This document shows positions 37,076-43,775 of a stretch of DNA of 64,000 nt, in pieces. Where the stretch lies: NCBI GenBank assembly GCA_017474765.1, contig JAFVGW010000003.1, positions 1-64,000 on the forward strand, read 5' to 3'. This stretch comes from Salinivirgaceae bacterium. GTDB taxonomy: Bacteria; Bacteroidota; Bacteroidia; Bacteroidales; SZUA-534. Numbering within the stretch: the stretch's first letter is position 1; every line of letters begins with the position of its first letter. A program made the translations under genes and the position numbers. The notes beneath the pieces are model-generated. The model was not told where the DNA came from and did no database searches. It worked only from the letters and a program-made list of their open reading frames with translations.

Positions 37076-37087
37076 CTTAATATCATT

Positions 37088-37681
37088 TTATGCTTTTGCC
37101 GTTGCGGCATTGCGTTGGTTTTCAATTATTTTCTTAATCTCGGTGTCGATTTCTGCCGTGCCATCGTTCACAATCACGTGATTGGCGTGGGTGCGAAAGT
37201 AATCATCGTTGCGCTGGTTTGCAATACGCTGTGCAACTTGTTCGCGCGTTGCGCTGTCGCGGCGCATCACTCGTGCAATGCGAACTTCAATTGTTGCAAC
37301 CACGGCCACCACCGTGTTGCAGAGTTTTTCAAGTCCGCCTTCGAACAAAACAGCCGACTCAACCACCACAATATCAGTGGTTTGATTGTCGCGCCAAGCC
37401 GCAAAATCGTTCCTGACGGCAGGGTGGATAATGCTGTCAATCCACTCAAGTTCGGCCTTGTCGGCGAAAATGCGGCTTGCCAAGAACTGACGGTTCAGCC
37501 TTCCGTCAGTATAGGCTTCGGCACCGTATCGGTCTGTAACCAAACGCTTTATGTCGGCGTTATCATAGAGCAGTTTGGCACGCTCATCGCAGTTGTAGCA
37601 CGGCACGCCCATCGCTGCAAAGCGCTCTGCCACAAAACTTTTGCCGCTTCCGATTCCGCCTGTCAAGCCAATAGTTATCAT
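37088..37681 (-). CDS. coaE: Dephospho-CoA kinase
   Basis: The 197-residue enzyme phosphorylates dephospho-CoA, the last step of coenzyme A synthesis. The P-loop is GLTGGIGSGKS at the N-terminus. The lid region with RIARVMRRDS and the family C-terminal pattern are present. It overlaps the YbbR gene by 4 bp, so the two are cotranscribed. Confidence 0.96.
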   Translation of the reverse strand: MITIGLTGGIGSGKSFVAERFAAMGVPCYNCDERAKLLYDNADIKRLVTDRYGAEAYTDGRLNRQFLASRIFADKAELEWIDSIIHPAVRNDFAAWRDNQTTDIVVVESAVLFEGGLEKLCNTVVAVVATIEVRIARVMRRDSATREQVAQRIANQRNDDYFRTHANHVIVNDGTAEIDTEIKKIIENQRNAATAKA

Positions 37682-38667
37682 CGCGGTTCGAGAACAAAAT
37701 TGACAACTTGCGGCTCAACGCTCACATTATAAACATTGGCAGGCTGAACTGTCACTGCCACAGGAAGTTGCATTCCAAGCATTGTTTTTATCTGTTCCGC
37801 GTCGGCTTCAACCTTGAAATCGTTGTGGCTCAAACGCGCGTAGTCGTTGGTCGAGACCCAATAGCGGATTGTCACGTCGTTGGGCATCAGCCTTACAGCA
37901 ACAGAGTCGGGCTCGCCAACAACGGTGATGGGCACGGTGACCACGGCTTCGGTGAACTTCGAAACGGGCACATCGACCTTCACTTTGCGATGAATGAAAA
38001 CAATGCCATCAATAGGCTGCAAATCAATATTTTTGCTAATGTCGGATGTCACGCCGCGAACTGTTATCCGTTTGGTATAGACGGCCTGCAGGGTGTCGAG
38101 CAGCAGGTCGGGGCCGTTCACCGTAACCATCGATGGCGTAACGCTGACAATGCCGTCGATGCGGCACTGGCTGTCGAAATGCAGGTCGAGCACGGGCCGC
38201 ACGGGCACGCGTTTCTCGCCGTAGTTCGAGAAGACGAAATAGATGGTGTCGGGCTGAATCATCGACAGGGCAAGGTTTGCAGGCAACTGCGACTTTATCT
38301 CTTCAAACAGCGCGCTGGTGCCCAAATGGAATTCCATTGTCGATTCTTTGGCCAAAATATGGTTCAGGCGGCTCAGGTTGATGACCACTGGCTCGGGCAT
38401 CTTGCCCATCTTGTAGCGCAGAATGTCGAATCCGCGGCCCTGCACGTTCAGGTCGAGATTTTCGGGCAGGTCGTTCACCACCACCTTCTGCATAGGCAGG
38501 TTGATGAACGTGACGGGGTAGTGGATGGTGGCGTTCGTCTCATCGCCCAACTTGTTGAAGAACCACATCAGCGACGAGAAGCCGATGAACACAAAATAGA
38601 GTAGCATCCGCTTGTCGAACCGCAATCGGTTTTTGACCGCTGATATGTCAAGGTTTGGATGTTTCAT
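37678..38667 (-). CDS. YbbR-like domain protein
   Basis: From ATG 38667 (MKHPNLDIS) the product has 329 residues: one membrane helix (about 20-40) followed by several YbbR-like beta domains (PVTFINLP..., VPVRPVL..., VDVPVSKF...). In this phylum the gene commonly stands between yajC and coaE. The YbbR fold resembles ribosomal L25 domains, but its function in Bacteroidota is not settled. The 4-bp overlap with coaE implies coupling. Confidence 0.85.
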   Translation of the reverse strand: MKHPNLDISAVKNRLRFDKRMLLYFVFIGFSSLMWFFNKLGDETNATIHYPVTFINLPMQKVVVNDLPENLDLNVQGRGFDILRYKMGKMPEPVVINLSRLNHILAKESTMEFHLGTSALFEEIKSQLPANLALSMIQPDTIYFVFSNYGEKRVPVRPVLDLHFDSQCRIDGIVSVTPSMVTVNGPDLLLDTLQAVYTKRITVRGVTSDISKNIDLQPIDGIVFIHRKVKVDVPVSKFTEAVVTVPITVVGEPDSVAVRLMPNDVTIRYWVSTNDYARLSHNDFKVEADAEQIKTMLGMQLPVAVTVQPANVYNVSVEPQVVNFVLEPR

Positions 38668-38754
38668 TCGTTGGAAAAGAAAAATCCGCAATTGTTTTGC
38701 AGGCTTCAAAGTTAACAAAGCCTTACAAATATATTGCGGGTTGGAGTAAAATGT

Positions 38755-38850
38755 GCGGACTTTTCTCGCACAGATTACACAGAACGCACTGACATTTTGA
38801 ACGCAGATGACGCAGATTGAATGAATTTGCTCAGATTTTTAGAAGAGCAT
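38755..38850. repeat. ATCTGCG-type intergenic repeat module
   Basis: GCACAGATTACACAGAACGC and AACGCAGATGACGCAGATTG belong to the same family as spacer sequences at 2612-2640, 3305-3340 and 62370-62412 (ATCTGCGTTAATCTG types). These short modules sit in spacers, in either orientation. Confidence 0.5.
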
Positions 38851-38883
38851 TGTCGTGAATGTTCTGAAGTTTATACTGTTTAA

Positions 38884-39720
38884 CTATTTGCGACGAATGG
38901 GGCGAACAGAAAAGCCGTCACAACGATAGTGTGCACCTAATGGGCCTAAAAATCCGTTATTTATAGACATATAACGAGCTTCTCTAGGGCTAAAAGAATT
39001 TGTAGCAGACCAGTAATTACCATAGTATCCCCCCTCATTAAATCGGAAAGATGCTGGGAAGAATATATGTATGTCAGCAAGAGAATATTCACTCAATGGG
39101 TTGTCACCATTATAAAAGCCCAACCAATTCATATCTAACACCATTCCAGTTAAGTTGTCAATTATCCCCTTAACTTCATCACGCGTATAACTATGATACC
39201 CCCTATTAATTGCTTTGTCCTCATCGCATTTGGCCTTATATACGATATACCCTGACACACCAGTATTGTTATAGTCGGTAGTCCAAATCCAATAGCATTG
39301 GCTGCATAATTCCACCCAATCTGGCTCCGTTGGCGTTGAATAGTTACCACCCACTACCATTGTGGCTGCATCGTCAGCAGGTTCCAGGGTGTAAAGTTTA
39401 TCGCAAAAATCATTGTCACCACAAATGGGGTCATCGCAGTATTTAGTGAGCATAGGTCTGGCTTCACCGCCAGTGCAATATTTGTAGTTGTCCCAATTGT
39501 AGACAGATTTTGATGAAGTTTCACCCCAAGCGAAATAGTCACCATAGTCCCAAGGCTTTTCAGCCCCCACATTGCAGGTTGCCCATAATGTTCCACTTGG
39601 TAATCCTAAATCTACAACATTGTTGTCTTCAGGTTCATCCTTTTCTTTATCACAAGCCGTTACGCACACTAAAGCCGATAGAGCAAGGATGGAATACTTT
39701 AGAATATTTATCTTTTTCAT
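38884..39720 (-). CDS. FISUMP-type lipoprotein
   Basis: From ATG 39720 the product has 278 residues. A lipoprotein signal peptide with lipobox VTAC is followed by a domain of the Fibrobacter succinogenes major paralogous type. The markers are VDLGLPSGTLWATCNVGA, YGDYFAWGET, GNYWSATNS and the C-terminal GFSVRPIR. This C-type-lectin-like fold is common on Bacteroidales surfaces; its ligands are unknown. Placement is odd: it interrupts the yajC-ybbR-coaE cluster and is preceded by a long hairpin element (39825-39954). Confidence 0.85.
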   Translation of the reverse strand: MKKINILKYSILALSALVCVTACDKEKDEPEDNNVVDLGLPSGTLWATCNVGAEKPWDYGDYFAWGETSSKSVYNWDNYKYCTGGEARPMLTKYCDDPICGDNDFCDKLYTLEPADDAATMVVGGNYSTPTEPDWVELCSQCYWIWTTDYNNTGVSGYIVYKAKCDEDKAINRGYHSYTRDEVKGIIDNLTGMVLDMNWLGFYNGDNPLSEYSLADIHIFFPASFRFNEGGYYGNYWSATNSFSPREARYMSINNGFLGPLGAHYRCDGFSVRPIRRK

Positions 39721-39794
39721 TTTTACAATTTTAATTCGTTTTTTATTTTTTTTATTAAACATATCAGCACCGAATTTGAAAGATTGACATATAA

Positions 39795-39954
39795 AATTAG
39801 CGTGGTGCTAATTCGCTTTCAATCGACCTCTTTAGGATTTACTGGACTACCTGTTTATGCCAATCTATGTGAAATAAGCCCACGCTTACGCATAGGCATT
39901 TCGGCTTTATATTCTGGCATAAACGACTTAAAAGTGTCCAGTTTTTAAGAGGTC
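39795..39954 (-). ncRNA. Long nested hairpin element E1, candidate structured RNA
   Basis: Read on the minus strand, four nested stems are visible. They are GACCTCTT/AAGAGGTC (foot), ACTGGAC/GTCCAGT, GTTTATGCCA/TGGCATAAAC and GAAAT/ATTTC. The apex is GCCTATGC-GTAA-GCGTGGGC, closed with G-U pairs and a GNRA-type loop. A second short hairpin (AATTAGC/GCTAATT, 39795-39813) with a T-rich tail follows. It shares its apex, GGYAGTCC and CCTAAAGA segments with the element at 51145-51284. The role is unknown: structured RNA, attenuator or palindromic mobile element. Confidence 0.55.
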
Positions 39955-40174
39955 AGATTTATTGCTAAAACGCTATTTATGTTGTAATGTCTTTAAACTG
40001 TTATTTTACCATAGGCAAATAAGTTTAACATCAAATTCATTAACTATCTTGTTGCAATTGTATACGTACTTCTCAATCGTGACTTACGTAAACTATTGCC
40101 GTATTATTTTTGTTTATTGCAAATTTAGGAATTTGATAATTGATATGCAAAAGCGGAAATGCTATCCGCATAAA
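39955..40174. other. AT-rich spacer upstream of the hairpin element
   Basis: I see no gene in this AT-rich stretch. It contains GTTGCAATTGTATACG and several T-rich runs but no convincing promoter pair. Confidence 0.3.
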
Positions 40175-40206
40175 CAAAAAAGGCGCCGAAGAAACTTCAG
40201 CGCCTT
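40175..40206 (-). terminator. yajC terminator
   Basis: AAGGCGC and GCGCCTT form the stem. On the minus strand a TTTTTTGTTT tail follows. It shows that transcription from nusB-yajC ends before the FISUMP gene. Confidence 0.75.
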
Positions 40207-40229
40207 ATTGATTTCCGATGAATCGGAAT

Positions 40230-40562
40230 TTAAGCCTTTGGTGCCACGTCGGCAGGGTCTTTCACCAAGCCCGACTTGTCAACCTTAATCAGCACGCCGT
40301 TCGACACGTCGAGCAGAACGGTGGTGTCCTTCACTTCGGCAATGGTGCCGTAGATTCCTCCCACGGTGAGCACTTTGTCACCTTTTTTGAGCGCCTTGCG
40401 GAACTCGTTAATCTCTTTCTGCTTCTTGGTCTGCGGACGAATCATAAAGAAGTAGAACACAAAAATGATAAGCACCAGCATAATCAGGCTGCTTGCACCG
40501 CCGCCCTGAGCGCCTTCGGCACCACCTTGTGGCGCCATCAGAAAAATACTCAACAGATTCAT
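40230..40562 (-). CDS. yajC: Preprotein translocase subunit YajC
   Basis: The 110-residue protein has one membrane helix (MLVLIIFVFYFFMIRPQTKK). It then has the conserved cytoplasmic RPQ-K-KGDKVLTVGGIYGTI segment. YajC binds SecDF and the translocon. In this phylum it normally precedes ybbR and coaE; here 1.5 kb separate them. Confidence 0.93.
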   Translation of the reverse strand: MNLLSIFLMAPQGGAEGAQGGGASSLIMLVLIIFVFYFFMIRPQTKKQKEINEFRKALKKGDKVLTVGGIYGTIAEVKDTTVLLDVSNGVLIKVDKSGLVKDPADVAPKA

Positions 40563-40774
40563 TGTCGTTTTGTTTTGATTTATTGTTTAACTGTTTATCA
40601 ATTGTTTAAAGGTTGAGTCGCTTCGCTGTTTAGAAGTTTATCCCGATAGCTATCGGGGGCATCGCTGTTTAGATAACTAATCATTCTCAACTTTCTAAAC
40701 TTCTAAACTTCTCACCCCCTCATTTCCAATTATAAATTTCTAATTCCTAACTACTAAATCCTAAATCCTACCTA
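40563..40774. repeat. Spacer with AACAGCGAAGC and TTTAGA modules
   Basis: It contains, inverted, the module AACAGCGAAGCGACTCAACC, the palindromic CCCCCGATAGCTATCGGG unit, a run of TTTCTAAACTTCTAAACTTC, and CTAAATCCTAAATCC. The same modules recur at 57348-57543 and 61632-61732. Confidence 0.6.
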
Positions 40775-41185
40775 CTACTTAACTTCTGCAAATATCTGCA
40801 ATTTTACTGGTTTCTCGCCGCAATTTGTCCAGATGTTGGCGCTTTTCAACTGCTTGCCTTCGCGGCCGTAACTGTCGAAAATCACTTCAACGGTGCCGCT
40901 CTCGCCAGGTTTGACGGGCTCGGTTGAGTATTTCGACGCTGTGCAACCGCAACTGGTTGTTACGTCGGTAATCTGCAGGGCTCCGTCGCCTATATTCCTG
41001 AATTTGAACGTGTACGACACTTTTTCGCCTTGCGCGATGGTGCCGAAATTATGCTCGTATGTTTCGAAATTGATTTGTGGGGTACCATCGGCTTTTGCGT
41101 CGGTTTTTTGCTGATTTCCAGCGCATCCGAAGCAAACCACTGCCATAAGCAGCCCGATTTTTGCAAGTCCCCTCATCAGTTTCAT
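40775..41185 (-). CDS. DUF1573 lipoprotein
   Basis: The 136-residue protein has a lipoprotein signal (lipobox CFGCAG) and the DUF1573 domain: FETYEHNFGTIAQGEKVSYT followed by TSCGCTASKYS, an Ig-like/HYDIN-type fold. It is abundant in Bacteroidota, with no defined function. It overlaps the nusB stop by 4 bp. Confidence 0.88.
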   Translation of the reverse strand: MKLMRGLAKIGLLMAVVCFGCAGNQQKTDAKADGTPQINFETYEHNFGTIAQGEKVSYTFKFRNIGDGALQITDVTTSCGCTASKYSTEPVKPGESGTVEVIFDSYGREGKQLKSANIWTNCGEKPVKLQIFAEVK

Positions 41186-42126
41186 TCAATAAGTCCGCGG
41201 CCAGTTTTCTTGATTTTGCCTTCGGCCTTCATCTGGTTCACAATTTTGTCCAGAATGCCGTTCACAAAGGCGTTGCTGCGGTCGGTGCTGTAGAATTTTG
41301 CAAGGTCGATGTACTCGTTCAGGCTCACCTTCACGGGGATGCTCTCGAACGATGTAATCTCCGACATCGCCATCTCAATTATCAGCAGGTCCATCTGTGC
41401 CAGACGCTCAAGGTCCCAGTTTTTGATTGTGCTGCGGATAATGGTGTTGTTGGCATCGTGGTTGAGCACCGTCTTGCAGAACAGGTCGGTGGCAAAGCGG
41501 CGGTCATCGTCGTTCTTGTAGAGTTTCATCAATGCCATCCGTTCCGATGTCTCTTTTAGCTTTTCAACGGTTTTGATGTTCATACTCAACACAAACTCGA
41601 TGTCGTCGTTCCAGTATATTGAATTCTCTTCGAGCACCTGATAGAGCATATCGTCGTCCACCATATACTCGTTGAAGAAGTTCATCACAAACTTCTTGTC
41701 GGCTTCGTAACTGTTGTCGGGGCTGGCCATATAGGCTTTGTAACTGTCCGACTCAACCATCACGGTGTAGATGTGCTTGATGAGCTCGGGTGTTGCATTC
41801 CAGTTCAGGGTGTTGCTGTCGGCGTAAACCATCAGTTTTTCAGTCTGTTCCAACTGGCGGACCACTTTGTTGTCAACAAAACGAGTGTTGGGGTTCAGGT
41901 CGGCTTCGGTAGCCATCATCTTCGACTTGTAGATGTCGATTTTGTTCTGTGCGTAGCGGCTGACGTCGATTAGCAGCAAGAAGAACAAATGATACAGGTC
42001 GTATGATTTTTCGAGACTCTTCTGAAGGTCTTTTTCGTATTTGGGCAAGCCGTCGGTGTTGTTGCCGTTGAAGTATGCGTAGAGTAGTTGTAGAACCTTA
42101 ACCCTGATTAATCGTCTGCTAATCAT
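41182..42126 (-). CDS. nusB: Transcription antitermination protein NusB, long form
   Basis: The 314-residue protein begins MISRRLIRVKVLQLLYAYFN. It carries the classic NusB helical domain in its C-terminal half, ending with LIEMAMSEITSFESIPVKVSLNEYIDLAK and FVNGILDKI. The extra N-terminal half is normal for Bacteroidota. NusB with NusE binds boxA RNA during rRNA transcription. A TAtcTTTG box lies 36 bp upstream (42162-42169). Confidence 0.93.
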   Translation of the reverse strand: MISRRLIRVKVLQLLYAYFNGNNTDGLPKYEKDLQKSLEKSYDLYHLFFLLLIDVSRYAQNKIDIYKSKMMATEADLNPNTRFVDNKVVRQLEQTEKLMVYADSNTLNWNATPELIKHIYTVMVESDSYKAYMASPDNSYEADKKFVMNFFNEYMVDDDMLYQVLEENSIYWNDDIEFVLSMNIKTVEKLKETSERMALMKLYKNDDDRRFATDLFCKTVLNHDANNTIIRSTIKNWDLERLAQMDLLIIEMAMSEITSFESIPVKVSLNEYIDLAKFYSTDRSNAFVNGILDKIVNQMKAEGKIKKTGRGLIE

Positions 42127-42161
42127 TTGAAAGAGCCTTAAATTGTTATTAAAATCTGCAG

Positions 42162-42169
42162 CAAAGATA
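42162..42169 (-). promoter_or_regulatory. -7 box for nusB operon
   Basis: TAtcTTTG on the minus strand. Confidence 0.5.
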
Positions 42170-42327
42170 CATAAACAAATTGCACCTCCGACACTGTTGG
42201 CACAGATTATTTGAGTGAATCCATGACTATAGACAAACTACACTTATAATATAAGTAAGACTGCTGCGTTATGATTTCAGTTTGAGTCGAAATTTTGTTT
42301 ATCATTGCATACTAAATCTGACAAAAT

Positions 42328-43311
42328 ATGAAAAAACTATCATTAATAATGGCATTACCTTTTGTTATGGCAAACACTGCAAATGCTCAAATACCAGAAG
42401 GTTACGAAGTGGCCACATGGCACAATTTCAGTCAGGCTGCCATCACCTACTCTTTCGACGATGGCACGCCGAACCAGATTCCTGTGGCTGTTCCGCTTCT
42501 CGACAAATACGGCTTTCACGGCACTTTTAACCTGATTACCAGCTGGGTAAAAGATTGGAACGAATGGAAAAATGTCGCCAGGAAAGGTCATGAGATTGCC
42601 TCCCACACGGTGAACCACGTCAATTTTGGCCAAACACCAGAAGACAAGCAGGATGAAGAGTTGGCCGAGTCGAAGAAAATCATTGAGCGTGAGATTGGGA
42701 AAGAATGTATTACAATGGTTTATCCATATTGCGTCCGCGGGAACGACAAGATTGTGGCGCGCTACTACATCTCGGCTCGCGGCTGCAGTGGCCAGGTTGG
42801 CAATCCGACACCTGAGAACATGTTCGACATCACATCGAAAGTTGTTGGTACAGAAAGTGATATGCAAACCGCCGACAATTTCAACAAGTGGGTGGAATCG
42901 GCAACCAAAACCAAAGGCTGGTGCGTATTCCTGATTCACGCGCTCGATGGTGATGGCGGCTACTCTCCCATCCAATCGGCTGAATTTGAAGCACATCTGA
43001 AATACGTCAAACAGCAAGGACTAACTTATTGGGTTGGCACGTTTGCCGAAATATCAAAATATATTCTTGAACGCAACTCTCTCACAATCAATGAGCAGCA
43101 GGAGATGGACTACATTGAGATAACCGTTGGCTGCACCGCACAAAGCAAACTTACCAAACTCGACCAGCCAGTCACCATCAAACGTAAACTGCCCGAAGGC
43201 TGCACTAAAGCACGTATCGTGCGCAACAACAGCGAGATACCATCGCTGATTGCCGACGGCAGCATCATCTTCGACGTAGTGCCCGACGAGGTTTACGTGC
43301 TATCATTCTGA
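42328..43311 (+). CDS. Secreted polysaccharide deacetylase (NodB-like)
   Basis: The 327-residue protein has a signal peptide ending ANAQ and a NodB/CE4 domain. It has the metal/base motif TYSFDDGTPNQ and the HxxxH motif in IASHTVNHVNF. The substrate motif YPYCVRG replaces the usual RxPY. A small beta domain follows. It deacetylates an N-acetylated glycan such as peptidoglycan or a capsule polymer. It has its own terminator at 43338. Confidence 0.9.
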   Translation: MKKLSLIMALPFVMANTANAQIPEGYEVATWHNFSQAAITYSFDDGTPNQIPVAVPLLDKYGFHGTFNLITSWVKDWNEWKNVARKGHEIASHTVNHVNFGQTPEDKQDEELAESKKIIEREIGKECITMVYPYCVRGNDKIVARYYISARGCSGQVGNPTPENMFDITSKVVGTESDMQTADNFNKWVESATKTKGWCVFLIHALDGDGGYSPIQSAEFEAHLKYVKQQGLTYWVGTFAEISKYILERNSLTINEQQEMDYIEITVGCTAQSKLTKLDQPVTIKRKLPEGCTKARIVRNNSEIPSLIADGSIIFDVVPDEVYVLSF

Positions 43312-43337
43312 CATTTAGGATTTAAGAATTAGAATTT

Positions 43338-43365
43338 AGGGGGCTTGAAGGCCCTCTTTTTTTTG
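43338..43365 (+). terminator. Terminator of the deacetylase gene
   Basis: AGGGGGC and GCCCTCT form a stem, with one G-U pair, followed by eight Ts. Confidence 0.75.
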
Positions 43366-43775
43366 ATTGTTTGTTGGATATTTCAATAATTCACCTTGAC
43401 AATCAATATATTATATACCCCATTATCGATAATTTTCCGTTTTTTACCCATCAATCGGGCATTTTGGGGCCGATGGTTGAATAATAACCGTTATTCAATA
43501 ATAACTTGTTGATTATCAATACCAACATTGTCCACTTAATCGATAAAAAAAGTGCATTTATGGTCAATTTGGTTTAAAGCGTACCTCCTATCGACGTTTT
43601 TATCGGTAAAAATGGCCCAAACATAGACTCAGATTGAAATTCGGGAACTTCAATCGGCAATTTTTTACCCTTTATCTATAAGAAGATTGCGGTTTGAGTG
43701 AAACAAAATATACTTGCATCGTCGAAAATGACAAAAAGAGTAAATGAATTTATAAACACATAAAAAAACAGAGAT
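43366..43775. promoter_or_regulatory. Long AT-rich upstream region of the barrel gene
   Basis: No gene is seen. The region holds the palindrome TGAATAA-N6-TTATTCA near 43480-43500 and two copies of a TTTTTTACCC motif (near 43440 and 43665). A TTG and TAtaCTTG promoter-like pair ends near 43716. The length and repeated motifs suggest regulated transcription of the gene at 43776. Confidence 0.35.

Noticed and set aside
39825-39954. Integron attC site or retron msr-msd
   Set aside because: The GTTRRRY/RYYYAAC core sites of attC are absent. No integrase or reverse transcriptase lies near E1 or E2.
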